A DNA stretch of 64,000 bases from Collinsella aerofaciens (GTDB lineage Bacteria > Actinomycetota > Coriobacteriia > Coriobacteriales > Coriobacteriaceae), in assembly GCA_008671135.1 (NCBI GenBank), contig RQAP01000035.1:1-64000 (forward strand), in the 5' to 3' direction. Positions 47,954 to 58,496 of the stretch are shown one piece after another. Position 1 is the stretch's first letter. Every line of letters starts with the position of its first letter. Made by a program: the position numbers and the translations under genes. Below the pieces are notes generated by a model, which had not been told where the DNA came from, searched no databases, and saw nothing but the letters and a program-made list of their open reading frames with translations.

Positions 47954-49411
47954 TTACGCAGCGAGGCGCTTGAGGACGTCGATGAGCAGCTCGTAGAAGC
48001 GCTCGGCAGAAGCAAGCTCCATGCTCTCGTCCGGAGTGTGGACATCGGAGAGCGTCGGGCCCACGGCGATGGCGTCCAGGCCGTGCAGGGCCTCGGCAAA
48101 CAGGCCGCACTCAAGGCCGGCGTGAATGGACTCGATGCGCAGCTCGGAGCCAAAGAGCTCGCGATAGCTCTCGACAAAGACGTCGCGGACCGGCGAATGC
48201 TCGGCATAGCTCCAGCCGGGATACTCGAACTCAAACTTGGCGTCGAAGCCCAGGACATCGGCGAGCGTCTGCAGGCGGTCCTTGAACTCGTTCTGCAGCG
48301 AGGTGATCGAGGAGCGCGGGGACAGCATGATCTTGACCTCGTCGTCAGAAGTGGCAACCACACCGATGTTGGAGGAAACCTCGACGGAGCCGTCGGTGGC
48401 GACGTTGCGGCGAATCACGCCGTTGGGGGCAAGACGCAGGGCGCGGATGAGGGCAAGCGCGGACTTCTGGTCCATGGCCTCGACCTCGGCGTCGTCGGCA
48501 ATCTCGACGGTGCAGGTAAAGCCGGGGTCGAAGACCTCGAGCTCGGCAGTAACGTCGGCGATGATGCCCTTTGCGATCTGGGCCGCGGCCTCGGCGGCAG
48601 CGTGGTCGGCGTAGACCAGAACAGCCTTGCACTCACGGTTGATGGCGTTGTCCTTGGTGCCGCCGTTAAAGCTAACGATGGCGGGCTCGCCAGCGACCAT
48701 CAGGCGGTCGATGATGCGGGCCATGATGAGGTTGCCGTTGCCGCGCTCCAGGTTGATATCGCTGCCGGAGTGGCCGCCCAGCAGGCCGGAGATGTCGAGC
48801 GTGAGGGTGCTACCGGTCTTGTGCTCGCGCGCGATCGGGCAGGTGTAGGTAACGACGACACCGCCGGCGCAGCTGACGGTAGCAACGCCCTCTTCCTCGG
48901 AGTCAAGGTTAATCATGGTGCGGGCGCTAATCTGGGACTTGTCGAGCGTCTCGGCGCCGACCAGGCCAGTCTCCTCGTCGGTGGTAAATACGCACTCGAG
49001 GGCGGGGTGAACGATCGAATCGTCATCGAGAACAGTGAGCATCAGAGCGACGGCAATACCGTTGTCGGCGCCCAGAGTGGTGCCGTTAGCGGTGAGGACG
49101 CCGTCCTTGACGACCAGGTCGATACCATCAGTCGTAAAGTCGTGCTCAACGGAGCCCAACTTGTCGCACACCATATCGATGTGGCCCTGCAGCATTACGG
49201 TCGGGGCATTCTCGGCGCCGGCAGATGCGGGCTTGCGAATGATGACGTTGTAGACCTCGTCCTGATACACATCGAGACCGCGCTCCTTGGCAAACGCGAC
49301 CAGGAAATCGCTGATGCCTTTCTCGTTGCCAGACCCACGGGGGATCGCGCTGACCTCCTCAAAGAAATGGAACAGCTGGGCGGGCTCGTAGCCGGTAATC
49401 TTGTAGTCCAT
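47954..49411 (-). CDS. pepD: Aminoacyl-histidine dipeptidase (M20 family)
   Basis: Cytosolic zinc dipeptidase (Xaa-His, carnosinase-like), 485 aa. MDYKITGYEP at 49411 is chosen because AAGGAGG lies six bases upstream; the ORF extends 35 codons further without one. Family features are AIPRGSGNEKGISDFLV, MLQGHIDMVCDK (metal His and Asp), GADNGIAVAL, FTTDEETGLVGAE (catalytic Glu) and the dimerisation lid GLLGGHSGSDIN. Length and motif order match PepD. Likely releases amino acids from imported dipeptides. Confidence 0.93.
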   Translation of the reverse strand: MDYKITGYEPAQLFHFFEEVSAIPRGSGNEKGISDFLVAFAKERGLDVYQDEVYNVIIRKPASAGAENAPTVMLQGHIDMVCDKLGSVEHDFTTDGIDLVVKDGVLTANGTTLGADNGIAVALMLTVLDDDSIVHPALECVFTTDEETGLVGAETLDKSQISARTMINLDSEEEGVATVSCAGGVVVTYTCPIAREHKTGSTLTLDISGLLGGHSGSDINLERGNGNLIMARIIDRLMVAGEPAIVSFNGGTKDNAINRECKAVLVYADHAAAEAAAQIAKGIIADVTAELEVFDPGFTCTVEIADDAEVEAMDQKSALALIRALRLAPNGVIRRNVATDGSVEVSSNIGVVATSDDEVKIMLSPRSSITSLQNEFKDRLQTLADVLGFDAKFEFEYPGWSYAEHSPVRDVFVESYRELFGSELRIESIHAGLECGLFAEALHGLDAIAVGPTLSDVHTPDESMELASAERFYELLIDVLKRLAA

Positions 49412-49564
49412 GGTGCCTCCTTGGCGCAACTGGTTAGACAGTAAGACGTGCGACTTGTATATTCCCAGACTTTGCGTGCATAAACCAGTCGAAAACGCCG
49501 AGCGCCCTCGCATCATCGGCTAACGGTGGACCGTATAGCGTAACGGTCACAACTTCCGCAGCTC

Positions 49565-49598
49565 TACAAATCGAGGCGCCCTTTCCGGAGCGCCTCGA
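49565..49598 (-). terminator. clpC terminator
   Basis: TCGAGGCGC (49571-49579) pairs with GCGCCTCGA (49590-49598), followed on the minus strand by TTTGT, 28 bases after the clpC stop. Confidence 0.8.
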
Positions 49599-49625
49599 TT
49601 GCGCGTATCAAATTGTCGCCACGCC

Positions 49626-52268
49626 CTACAGCGCGCCGGAACCGGCTTGCATCATGCCGCCGGGGCCCGAGGTCACGCCGCCGCTCACGGGCGCGGCGTT
49701 GCCGGTGTGCGGTGCCGCCGGGGCGGTATCGCCACCGAGCGTGCCCACCGGACGCGGTGCCGGGATCTCGCCTGTGCCATGGCTAAAGACGAACTTGCCG
49801 TCGGCCACATCGCACAGGACGGTATCGCCCTCGCCCCACTCGCCGGCCAGCAGCTCCTCGGACAGCGGATCCTCGATGAGCTTTTGGATGGCACGGCGCA
49901 GCGGACGCGCACCGTTGGTGAGGTCGGTGCCCTCGGCCACGATCTTGTCATAGGCCGCATCGGTGAGCTTAATGTTCATGCCGTTGGCAATCAAACGCTG
50001 ACGCAGGTCGTCCACCAGCAGGTGAGCGATCTTGGTGAGATTCTCGCCCGAGAGCTTCTGGAACACCACGATGTCGTCGATACGGTTGAGCAGCTCGGGG
50101 CGGAACAGGCGCTTGAGCTCGCCCATTGCACGGCCCTTAATCTCGCTCGAGGTAAGGCCCTGCTCGCCGGTGGTGCCGAAGCCAACGCTCGCATCCTGCG
50201 CAATCTCGCGGGCGCCCACGTTGGACGTCATGATGATCACGGTATTACGGAAGTCGACCGTTTTGCCCTGGCTATCGGTCAGGCGGCCCTCCTCCAGCAC
50301 CTGCAGCAGAATGTTGAAGATATCGGGGTGCGCCTTCTCGATCTCGTCGAACAGCACGACCGAGTACGGGTGACGACGAACGGCCTTGGTGAGCTGACCG
50401 CCCTCGTCATGGCCAACGTAGCCCGGGGGGCTACCGATAAGCTTGGAGACCTCGAACTCGCTGCCGAACTCCGACATGTCGAAGCTGATGAGCGCGTCCT
50501 TGCTGCCAAAGAGATACTCGGCGAGCGTCTTGGCGAGCTCGGTCTTGCCCGTGCCGGTGGGGCCCAGGAAGATAAAGCTGCCGCCGGGGCGACGCGGATC
50601 CTTGAGCGGCGAGCGACTGCGGCGCACGGCCTTGGCAACGGCCTCGACGGCCTCGTCCTGGCCGATAATGCGGGTCTTGAGCACGCTTTCGGCCTGTAGC
50701 AGGCGACGGCTCTCGCTCTCGGTAAGCGAGGACACCGGCACGCCCGAGGTCACGGACACGATATCGGCGATCTGGCTCACGTCAATAGTGAGCGGGCTCG
50801 CGTCGAGCTCGGCCGTCCAGGCAGCCTTTGCCTCGGCAAGCTCAATCTCGGCAGCCTTTTGCTGCTCAGTGATCTCGGCGGCCTTGTTCATGTCGTCGCT
50901 CTCGGTGGCCTCCTGTGCGGCAGCCTTGAGCTCCTCGACGCGATGTTCGGCCTCGCGCACCGGCTCGGGCGCGCGATTGGCGGCAATGCGGGCGCGGGCA
51001 CCGGCCTCGTCAATGAGGTCGATGGCCTTATCGGGCAGGAAGCGATCCTGGATGTAGCGGTTGGAAAGGTTCGCGGCGGCCTCGATAGCACCCTGCGTAT
51101 AGCGCACATGGTGGTGCTCCTCGTAGCGCGGCTTGAGCGCGGTCAGGATCTTGACCGTGTCCTCGACGCTCGGCTCCTCGACATCGATGGTCTGGAAGCG
51201 ACGCTCAAAGGCCGGATCCTTGGTGAGGTACTTGCGGAACTCCTCTGCCGTCGTGGCACCGATGATCTGGAAGGCGCCGCGCGCGAGCACGGGCTTGAGC
51301 ATGGAGCTTGCATCGATGGAACCCTCGGCAGAACCGGCACCGATGATGGTGTGCATCTCGTCGATAAACAGGATGACGTCGTCGGCCTCGGTTGCCTCCT
51401 GTATCACGTTCTTGAGGCGCTCCTCAAACTCGCCGCGATACTTGGCGCCCGCGACAAGACCCGGCAGGTCGAGCGTCCAGATGTTCTGGTTCATAAGGTT
51501 CTCGGGCACGTTGCCGGCAGCGATCTGCTGCGCCAGGCCCTCGACGATGGCCGTCTTGCCCACACCGGGGTCACCCAAGATAAGCGGGTTGTTCTTGGTG
51601 CGGCGCGAAAGGATCTCCATCATGCGCTGGACTTCCTTTTCGCGGCCGATCACGGGGTCGAGCTCGCCGTCGCGTGCTTTCTGCGTAAGGTTGGTGGCGA
51701 ACTGCTTGAGTGTATCGGTGCCGCCCCCCTTTTGCTGCGAGGCGTCCGAACCGCTAAAGAACGGCAGGCCCGCACCGGGACGCCCGGCACCGGCGCCGGC
51801 GAGCGGACGCTTCTTATCCTGATCCTTGGCGGTAAGCTTCTCGATGGCTTTTTTAATGGAAGCGGACGACACACCCAGGCGCATGAGGATGTCCATGGCC
51901 ATGCCGTTGCCCTCTTCGACGATGCCGATCAGCAAGTGCTCGGTCGACACGTAGGTCTGGTTATTCTCACGCGCCACGCGGAATGAACGCTCCATAACGC
52001 TAATGACGAGCGGCGTAAAGGCGAGCTTAGCCGCCTCGGTCTCCTCACTGGGCTCGGGAACCGTGGTCTGGACCTCCTTGAGGGTGTCCATGATGTCGTC
52101 GTAGGAGATATCAAGCGAGCGCAGTGCCTCGGCGGCAATGCCCTCGTCCTCCTTGGCAAGCGCGAGCAGCAGGTGCTCGGTGCCCACCTTATTTGAATGA
52201 AGATCGAGCGCCTCCTGTTTGGCCATCGACATGACCTTGCGCGCTCGATCGGTAAATCTATCTAACAT
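49626..52268 (-). CDS. clpC: ATP-dependent Clp protease ATP-binding subunit ClpC
   Basis: AAA+ unfoldase that feeds ClpP, 880 aa. [16 protein letters not shown] at 52268 follows AAGGAAA. Two Clp_N repeats span residues about 1-145. AAA-1 has Walker [10 protein letters not shown] and Walker [11 protein letters not shown] coiled middle domain is rich in Glu/Ala (about 420-480), and AAA-2 has GPTGTGKTE and [13 protein letters not shown]. The C-terminal tail is Gly/Pro-rich with GPGGMMQAG. No CtsR site or mcsAB genes are adjacent, so control differs from Bacillus. Regulatory elements in 52269-52460 could not be resolved. Confidence 0.96.
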   Translation of the reverse strand: MLDRFTDRARKVMSMAKQEALDLHSNKVGTEHLLLALAKEDEGIAAEALRSLDISYDDIMDTLKEVQTTVPEPSEETEAAKLAFTPLVISVMERSFRVARENNQTYVSTEHLLIGIVEEGNGMAMDILMRLGVSSASIKKAIEKLTAKDQDKKRPLAGAGAGRPGAGLPFFSGSDASQQKGGGTDTLKQFATNLTQKARDGELDPVIGREKEVQRMMEILSRRTKNNPLILGDPGVGKTAIVEGLAQQIAAGNVPENLMNQNIWTLDLPGLVAGAKYRGEFEERLKNVIQEATEADDVILFIDEMHTIIGAGSAEGSIDASSMLKPVLARGAFQIIGATTAEEFRKYLTKDPAFERRFQTIDVEEPSVEDTVKILTALKPRYEEHHHVRYTQGAIEAAANLSNRYIQDRFLPDKAIDLIDEAGARARIAANRAPEPVREAEHRVEELKAAAQEATESDDMNKAAEITEQQKAAEIELAEAKAAWTAELDASPLTIDVSQIADIVSVTSGVPVSSLTESESRRLLQAESVLKTRIIGQDEAVEAVAKAVRRSRSPLKDPRRPGGSFIFLGPTGTGKTELAKTLAEYLFGSKDALISFDMSEFGSEFEVSKLIGSPPGYVGHDEGGQLTKAVRRHPYSVVLFDEIEKAHPDIFNILLQVLEEGRLTDSQGKTVDFRNTVIIMTSNVGAREIAQDASVGFGTTGEQGLTSSEIKGRAMGELKRLFRPELLNRIDDIVVFQKLSGENLTKIAHLLVDDLRQRLIANGMNIKLTDAAYDKIVAEGTDLTNGARPLRRAIQKLIEDPLSEELLAGEWGEGDTVLCDVADGKFVFSHGTGEIPAPRPVGTLGGDTAPAAPHTGNAAPVSGGVTSGPGGMMQAGSGAL

Positions 52269-52460
52269 GCTCGTTTCCTTACATGAGTTCATCGAAATCA
52301 AAACGCCCGCCCGTCGGCGGCGCTTTTGTCTCTTTACCCACAGGTTGTCTATGTTAACAGCTGGAGGAATATCTATAAACCCGGCTCACATGAATGCAGG
52401 TTATGACCGCATCGCGGGACTCACCGCGCGATGCGCGACAGGCGCCCCGCAAGAGAAACC

Positions 52461-53150
52461 CTAGGCGTCTTTCACCACGTCGGGACTCGTCGCACGCGAT
52501 GCGCGATAGGCATCGGCCTCCTTGGAGACGCGTTCGAGCAGCTCGGATGTATCGACGCCCTCGACTTGCGCGACCGTTTCCACCGTCTGCATGGCGACCG
52601 CCCTCAGGTACGCGCACGCGCTGTCCCCCAGCTGCTCGAGGTCTATCTCCTCGCCGCCCTCCCGGGCAAAGCCGACCGCCATCACAAAGCCCATGATGCC
52701 CGAGACCAGAAAGCCCACCGCAAAGCTCGAATCCGCCTTGAGCTCTTCTCCGTCGGGGTGGACGATCTCTCTCACGCGGTCGATGATGATCGTATGGATG
52801 CCCTGCACGACCTGCTCGGCGGCACCCGCCCTCATGGTGATGACGATGCGCCGCAGCAGGCAGCGGACGTCGCGCCGGTTGAACGCCGAAAGGTCGCCCT
52901 CGCTCGAAAAATGCCAGAGGGCATCGGTGATGAGCTCGTTATCCTGCAGCAGCTGGGCTATGGCGATGGCGACGAGTTCATCGAAATCGTGAAAATAGTA
53001 GTAAAACGTTCCGCGATTGCACTGGGCGGCGCGGGTCACCTCGCCAACCGAAAGCTCGAAGATGCTGTTGTTCTCGATGAGCTCCCAAAACGCCTCGATG
53101 ATACGGGTGCGTGCATCGGGCGCATCGGCGTCCTTACGCGGTCTCGCCAT
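52461..53150 (-). CDS. TetR/AcrR-family repressor
   Basis: One-component regulator, 229 aa. The N-terminal HTH spans about residues 14-60 (RIIEAFWELIENNSIFELSV, CNRGTFYYYFHDFDEL). The rest is an all-helical ligand domain containing a membrane-like segment VGFLVSGIMGFVMAVGF that is probably core helix. The ATG at 53150 (GGTGAGG upstream) overlaps the end of the activase gene by 17 bases, so the two are coupled. The likely operator is the palindrome at 57623 in front of that gene, making it an autoregulated pair; inferred. Confidence 0.88.
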   Translation of the reverse strand: MARPRKDADAPDARTRIIEAFWELIENNSIFELSVGEVTRAAQCNRGTFYYYFHDFDELVAIAIAQLLQDNELITDALWHFSSEGDLSAFNRRDVRCLLRRIVITMRAGAAEQVVQGIHTIIIDRVREIVHPDGEELKADSSFAVGFLVSGIMGFVMAVGFAREGGEEIDLEQLGDSACAYLRAVAMQTVETVAQVEGVDTSELLERVSKEADAYRASRATSPDVVKDA

Positions 53151-56100
53151 GCGCCTCACCGCACCCCTGCGCCTTGGCGTTCATGATGAGCATCTGAAGA
53201 CGGTTCTCCACGTTGGCGAAGCTCACGTCGGGATCGTAGTCGAGCGGCAGGAACTGCGCCGTGGGATACTGCTCCTTGAGCGCATGGATGAGCCCGCGCC
53301 CCACGACATGGTTGGGCAGACACCCGAACGGCTGCAGGATCACGAAGTTGCGGCAGCCGCGCTTGGCGTGCTCGAGGATCTCCGCCGGAATCAGCACGCC
53401 CTCGCCCGCATCGAACGTATGGTGCAGGATCTTATCGCTCGCGCGCACGAGCTCGGGCATGCGCGTCGGCGGCTCGTAGAGCGGGCTCGCCGCGCCCAGG
53501 CGGTCGCAACGGTCGTGCGCGAGCTCGAACAGGTTGTCCGCCGTGGCGTACCAGGCCTTTTCGGGCAGCGACAGGTCGACGTGGAACTCGCGCGACTGCG
53601 CATGCTTGTAGAAATAGGTCTTGCGGATCACGTCGGTCATGCGCGCCTCGATGACCTCGAGCCCGTTGTCCTCGAGGTAGCGCTCGATCTCGTGGTTGGC
53701 GCCGAGATGGAAATTGAGCAGGTACTCGCCCACGATGAGAACGGTCGGATGCGGGTTCGAGCGGTCGTACGGAACGGCGTCCATGATCGCAAGCGCGCGT
53801 TTGAAGCCCGTCGCCTGGCCTCTCAGCCCGGAGCGCTCCATGCCCTCGATAACCTCATCGAGCGCGCGGTCGAACGCAGCGTCCGCCGCGCCCTTCTCGA
53901 GCTCGTAGGGACGGATGCGCCTAAGCATGGCCTCGAGGGCATCGATCATGGGAAGACCGTAGGCGATCTGGATGCTCGGGCCAAGGCCGAGCTTGAAGCC
54001 CGGATGCGCATTGTGGGCATCGACGTCGTCGTTGGTGAGCACCGGGACATAGTCGTATCCCGCGTCGTCGAGCGCGCGGCGCAGCAGGGGCATGTAGTGC
54101 GTCAGGCGGCAGTCGCCGATATACTTGCCAGTCACCACGGCGACGTCGTGCGGGTCGTACTTACCGCTCTCGAGTGCCGCGAGCGCCTCGCCGATCACGA
54201 TTTGCGCGGGGAAGCAGATGTCGTTGTGCACATAGCGTTTGCCCAGGCGGATGGCATCCTCGCGCCCGATATCAAGGGCCTCGGCGCGCACGCCCTGATT
54301 GCGCATCGCCGCGGTCATGAGCCTGCAGAACGCATGGGAGGTGTTGGGGACCAGCGCGATCTTGTCGTGCCGGTCGCGCTTGGTGTACTTGACCTTATAC
54401 GGGTCGTCGAGCGGATGGACCGCGTGCACCCGGGCGCCCTCGGCACGCTCCTCCGCGCGACGACGGTTGACCGACTCGATAAACGAACGCACGCGAATGC
54501 CCATGGGACCGGCGACGTCGCTCTCATCGAGCTTGATCATCATCGGAACCTTGGAGCCCATCTCGCCCATCATGCGCGCGATCTCGTCGGTGAGATACGC
54601 ATCGTGGCCGCAGCCGAAGCTGCCCATCTGCACGAGCTCGAGCTCGGGCGTCGATGCGACGATGACCGCGCACGACAGCATGCGCGCATGGTAGTTGTTC
54701 ACGATGTCGATGCGGCTGTTGGAAAGATCGACGTTGCAGACCCCCGGCACCGCATCGGGCGTCAGCACGGGGATGCCGCGCTCAGAGAAGAGCTTGGGCA
54801 GCCCGTGGTTGACCAGCGGGTCGTTGTGGTACGGGCGCGAAGCGATCACCACCGCGTAGCCGCCGTCCTCGCGCACGTTCTCGAGCACCTGCCTGCCGCG
54901 CAGCTGCAGCTGGTTCTCAAACGTCTCCTGCGCGCGGTCCGCCTGCTCGGTCGCCTTGGCAACCAGGCCGGCATCGATATCGAAGGTCTCCTTGCACCAC
55001 GCCTTGAGCTGGCGGTTTCGGTCGCCCTCGTCGTACCAGTGGAACAGCGGCGTATCGAACGGAACGCCGAAACGCTCCTCCGGGTTATCGGAATTGCGCA
55101 TCACGTAGGGGTATCCCTTTACGACGGCGCACATCCACTCGCTGGTAGAGGCGGTGTTTTCGGTGGGCACCGTCGTGATGATGGGCATGAAGATGCGGTC
55201 GACGCCGGCGTCGACGAGATTGCGGATGTGCCCGTGGACGAGCTTGGCCGGGAAGCACACGGTGTCGGATGTGACGTGCGCCAGACCGCGCTCGTACATC
55301 GCCTTGGTGCTGCGTCCCGAGACGCGCACCTTAAAGCCGAGCGTGCTGAAGAACGTCGACCAGAACGGCATGGTGTCCCAGAACTCGAGCACACGGGGAA
55401 TGCCGATCGTGACATCGCGCCCCCCGCAGACGGGAACCGTGGGGTACGACTCGAACAGCAGCTTCTCGCGGTCGACAAAGAGATTGGGGGCAGCCGCGGT
55501 CCGGTCGCGCCCCGTGCCGGGTGCCTGTGCCTCGCAAGCACCCTGCGGACGCAGCTCCTCCGCCGCGGGAACCTCGCGCACGAGCTCATCCCATGAGATG
55601 GCGCCGCCGCGCGGGCAGCGATTGCCCGTGACGTAAAGCGAGCCGTCGCCAAATGCCACGACCGCGCGCTGGCAGCGGTTGTTGCACCGACGGCAGGTAA
55701 CGCCGCCGAACTCGCGATGCTCGAAGCGCTCCACGGCATCGAGCCCGATAAACGACGTGCCGGCGTCGCCCTTGCGGCATTCCTCGCGCGCGAGCAGGGC
55801 GATACCGATAGCGCCCATCAGCCCCGGGTGGGGCGCACGCGTGACGGGTTTGCCCAGATACTGCTCGAATGCGCGCAGCACCGCGTCGTTTCGGAACGTG
55901 CCGCCCTGGACGACGACTTTGTCGCCCAGACGGTTGAGATTTGAAACACGAATGACCTTGGTGAACACGTTCTCGATAATCGAACGGCAGAGACCGGCCA
56001 TGATGTCGCCCGGACCCTTACCGCGCCGCTGCTCGGAAACGACGCTGCTGTTCATGAACACCGTGCAGCGGCTGCCGAGAACGGCGGGGGCTTTGGACGA

Positions 56101-57573
56101 AAATGCCTCGGTCGCGATATCCTCAACGGCTATTCCGAGGTTTTTGGCAAAACCCTCGAGGAACGAGCCGCAGCCCGCAGAGCACGCCTCGTTGACGACG
56201 ATATCGGTCAGCACGCCGTGGTTGAGCCAGATGGCCTTCATATCCTGTCCGCCGATGTCGAGCACGAAGGTCGCATCGGGAACGCATGCGCACGCGGCGC
56301 GGGCGTGCGCGACCGTCTCGACCGTATGGTAGTCGGCGTGGAACGCGCGCGCGAAAAGCTCCTCGCCGTATCCCGTGGTGCCCACGGCATCGATCGCAAG
56401 CGTGACTCCCGCTGTCTCCCAGCGGTTCTTCAAGCTGACAAGACCCTGTTGGGCGACGTCGAGCGGTCTGCCGTTATTAGACGCGTAGAACGAATCGACA
56501 AGCTCACCCGCCTCATCGACCAGGGCGAACTTGGTCGTCGTGCTCCCCGAATCGATACCGAGCGCCACACGCACCGTCTCTCCGGGCGCATACGCATCCG
56601 GACCCTTTGCCGGCGTCTCTTTGCCATGGCGTGCCGTAAAATCCGCCTGCTCGGCAGGTGTGGCAAAAAAGGGCTGGGCAAGACGTCCCTCCCCGCTTGC
56701 GGGCGCGACCGTCTCGAGCTTATCCAGCCGGACAAAAGCGTCGGGAAGGTCGATCGGTTGGGACGATGCGAACATGTCGGTCAGCGACAGGGCGGCACCG
56801 CGCGCGACCATGATCTGCGGATCGCGCGGGACGATAACCTGATCGTCCGATAGATTCAGTTGCTCCCGGAACACGCGGACCAGCGTGGGGTTGTAGGCGA
56901 GCGTACCGCCCTCGAAGATTACCGGCGGCTCGATGTCGATACCCTGGGCCAGACCGCCGATCGTTTGGCGGGCGACCGCGTGAAGCGCCGAAAGCGCCAG
57001 GTCGGTGGTAGGAATGCCCTCGTTGAGCAGCGGCTGGATATCGGTCTTTGCGTACACGCCGCAGCGGCCCGAGACCTCGTGGACGGTCGTTCCCCGGCTT
57101 GCGAGCTGCTCGAACTCGCCCGATTCGGTGCCGACCCCCATGAGCTTTGCCATCTCGTCGATAAATGCACCGGTACCGCCTGCGCACGAGCCGTTCATGC
57201 GCATGTCGGCAACCTCGATGTCTCCCTTATCGTTGGTGCGGAAGAAGATCATCTTGGCGTCTTGGCCGCCCAGCTCGATGGCGCAGCGCGTCTGCGGATA
57301 GAACCTGCTGATCGCGAGCGCGTTGGCGACCACCTCCTGAACGTACGAGGCGCCCAGCGCGGTCGCGATATCGCGCGCACCCGAGCCGGTCACCGCAACG
57401 CGCAGCGACTCATGGGGAAAGCGCTCGGCGAGCTCGCCGAGCATGGCGCGCACGCTCGCTGTCTGACACGCCCCGTGGCGGCGATATCCCCACCACGCCT
57501 CGGTCATATCCTCGTGCATCGCGTAAACTTTGGTCGTCGTCGACCCTACGTCCAGTCCTACTAGCAACGCCAT
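53134..57573 (-). CDS. Giant 2-hydroxyacyl-CoA dehydratase activase-like protein (two BcrA/BadF ATPase domains plus DUF2229/HgdB-like region)
   Basis: ATP-driven redox activator of the BcrAD/BadFG/HgdC type, 1479 aa. Domain 1 (residues about 4-260) has the ASKHA signature GLDVGSTTTKV and the cluster Cys in GSCAGGTGAF. Domain 2 (about 335-590) repeats this as GIDSGSTTTKFAL and EACSAGCGSFLEGF. A Cys knot follows (CRRCNNRC, near 627), then the DUF2229 region and an HgdB-like part with conserved Cys (FGCGHDAYL, HNDICFPAQI). Such proteins couple ATP hydrolysis to electron transfer into an iron-sulfur dehydratase; the real substrate of this long form is not established. Translationally coupled to the TetR gene; a near-perfect operator lies 50 bases upstream. 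Confidence 0.9.
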   Translation of the reverse strand: MALLVGLDVGSTTTKVYAMHEDMTEAWWGYRRHGACQTASVRAMLGELAERFPHESLRVAVTGSGARDIATALGASYVQEVVANALAISRFYPQTRCAIELGGQDAKMIFFRTNDKGDIEVADMRMNGSCAGGTGAFIDEMAKLMGVGTESGEFEQLASRGTTVHEVSGRCGVYAKTDIQPLLNEGIPTTDLALSALHAVARQTIGGLAQGIDIEPPVIFEGGTLAYNPTLVRVFREQLNLSDDQVIVPRDPQIMVARGAALSLTDMFASSQPIDLPDAFVRLDKLETVAPASGEGRLAQPFFATPAEQADFTARHGKETPAKGPDAYAPGETVRVALGIDSGSTTTKFALVDEAGELVDSFYASNNGRPLDVAQQGLVSLKNRWETAGVTLAIDAVGTTGYGEELFARAFHADYHTVETVAHARAACACVPDATFVLDIGGQDMKAIWLNHGVLTDIVVNEACSAGCGSFLEGFAKNLGIAVEDIATEAFSSKAPAVLGSRCTVFMNSSVVSEQRRGKGPGDIMAGLCRSIIENVFTKVIRVSNLNRLGDKVVVQGGTFRNDAVLRAFEQYLGKPVTRAPHPGLMGAIGIALLAREECRKGDAGTSFIGLDAVERFEHREFGGVTCRRCNNRCQRAVVAFGDGSLYVTGNRCPRGGAISWDELVREVPAAEELRPQGACEAQAPGTGRDRTAAAPNLFVDREKLLFESYPTVPVCGGRDVTIGIPRVLEFWDTMPFWSTFFSTLGFKVRVSGRSTKAMYERGLAHVTSDTVCFPAKLVHGHIRNLVDAGVDRIFMPIITTVPTENTASTSEWMCAVVKGYPYVMRNSDNPEERFGVPFDTPLFHWYDEGDRNRQLKAWCKETFDIDAGLVAKATEQADRAQETFENQLQLRGRQVLENVREDGGYAVVIASRPYHNDPLVNHGLPKLFSERGIPVLTPDAVPGVCNVDLSNSRIDIVNNYHARMLSCAVIVASTPELELVQMGSFGCGHDAYLTDEIARMMGEMGSKVPMMIKLDESDVAGPMGIRVRSFIESVNRRRAEERAEGARVHAVHPLDDPYKVKYTKRDRHDKIALVPNTSHAFCRLMTAAMRNQGVRAEALDIGREDAIRLGKRYVHNDICFPAQIVIGEALAALESGKYDPHDVAVVTGKYIGDCRLTHYMPLLRRALDDAGYDYVPVLTNDDVDAHNAHPGFKLGLGPSIQIAYGLPMIDALEAMLRRIRPYELEKGAADAAFDRALDEVIEGMERSGLRGQATGFKRALAIMDAVPYDRSNPHPTVLIVGEYLLNFHLGANHEIERYLEDNGLEVIEARMTDVIRKTYFYKHAQSREFHVDLSLPEKAWYATADNLFELAHDRCDRLGAASPLYEPPTRMPELVRASDKILHHTFDAGEGVLIPAEILEHAKRGCRNFVILQPFGCLPNHVVGRGLIHALKEQYPTAQFLPLDYDPDVSFANVENRLQMLIMNAKAQGCGEAHGETA

Positions 57574-57622
57574 AATGCTCCGTCTCTCGCATTTTTCCTG
57601 CTAGAGATTTACCACTCTACGT

Positions 57623-57643
57623 AATACAACAGACTGTTGTATT
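57623..57643. promoter_or_regulatory. 21-base palindromic operator upstream of the activase
   Basis: AATACAACAG and CTGTTGTATT flank a central A, a perfect dyad 50 bases before the activase start. Size and AT-rich ends fit a TetR-family site. Confidence 0.8.
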
Positions 57644-57655
57644 TAAACTCCGTAT

Positions 57656-57688
57656 AAAAAGCGGCTGCCGAAACGCTTCAGCAGCCGC
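57656..57688 (-). terminator. Terminator of the DUF2798-like gene
   Basis: GCGGCTGC (57661-57668) pairs with GCAGCCGC (57681-57688), followed on the minus strand by TTTTTATA. It also insulates the activase promoter. Between this hairpin and 57854 I see nothing else. Confidence 0.85.
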
Positions 57689-57854
57689 CGAATGCACCAA
57701 CAGATTGTTCTGCGCGCTAGCACGTCGGGCAACGGAGCAGCACGGGCCCTCCGGTCATGCGCACCGCTCACGCCCGCGATGTCGCCGAGAGAGCTATCCA
57801 CGCTTAGGGCTCCAACCAAGCAAGTCGCCCGCGCTCAGCAGATCCCTAAGCGAG

Positions 57855-58412
57855 CTACTCGCACTCAGGAGCCATAGCCTGCTCCAAGAGCTCGGCATGC
57901 TCCTCCTCGAAAACCGTCCCCACAGGGAAGGCGCGACGGAAGACGAAGTGGGAAATCGGACCGGCTACCAAAAGGTTCCACGGCAGCGCCATCACAAAAT
58001 TATGCGGGATGTTGATCATCCAGATCGCGGGCACGGAATACAGGTTCGCAAGGATGCCGCCGGGCATGTGCGTCAGACCCTCGCAGGCACCGTACAGCGA
58101 CATGATGATAACCATGGGAACGACCATGCAGGAGCTGACGGCGAGCGTCATGACAAGCGGCGAGCTCTTGCCCGGCGTGACCAGGAATTTAAAGGCGAAG
58201 CCCTTAGCAAGGGGGCTGGCAACAAACCAGTCGCAGCACATGGCAAAAACGTAGGCAACGGGGAAGCCGAGCCACGCGGCGGCAACAACCTCGCCGTTGA
58301 TGGCCCCATGCTGCAGGGCAACGTTGTAGGTGCTCATCCAGAGCACCATGCAAAAGCACATGATAAAGGTAAACAGCAGGCTCTCTCGTTTGTTCATAGG
58401 CATAAAGGGCAT
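57855..58412 (-). CDS. Small membrane protein, DUF2798-like
   Basis: Uncharacterised integral membrane protein, 185 aa with four hydrophobic helices. Two similar halves (ESLLFTFIMCFCMVLWMSTYN and SSPLVMTLAVSSCMVVPMVI) indicate an internal duplication, as in DUF2798 proteins. Conserved Asn and Pro residues lie in the helices. ATGs at 58412, 58403 and 58397 are all possible; AAAGGA is two, eleven and seventeen bases upstream of them, so 58403 may be the true start. A terminator-like hairpin in its leader suggests conditional expression. No function assigned. Confidence 0.7.
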   Translation of the reverse strand: MPFMPMNKRESLLFTFIMCFCMVLWMSTYNVALQHGAINGEVVAAAWLGFPVAYVFAMCCDWFVASPLAKGFAFKFLVTPGKSSPLVMTLAVSSCMVVPMVIIMSLYGACEGLTHMPGGILANLYSVPAIWMINIPHNFVMALPWNLLVAGPISHFVFRRAFPVGTVFEEEHAELLEQAMAPECE

Positions 58413-58446
58413 GGTCCTTTCTGTGTTACGCCGCTACGCCACGCAA

Positions 58447-58496
58447 CAAAAACGGGCGAGCAAGATGGAGCTGTTGAGACTTCATCTCGCCCGCCC
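58447..58496 (-). terminator. Terminator-like hairpin in the leader of the DUF2798-like gene
   Basis: CGGGCGGGCGAGATGA pairs imperfectly with its partner (58481-58496 and 58453-58468), then GTTTTTG on the minus strand. It lies about 40 bases before the ATG: either attenuation of this gene or termination of read-through from the exporter gene. In the rest of 58413-58716 I see only the two repeats listed next. Confidence 0.6.

Noticed and set aside
52300..52330. Attenuator hairpin in the clpC leader
   Set aside because: The GC-rich arms pair only with several mismatches, so I could not support it as a terminator.
53017..55596. Plus-strand ORF of 859 codons
   Set aside because: Antisense to the activase gene, whose ATPase motifs are intact.
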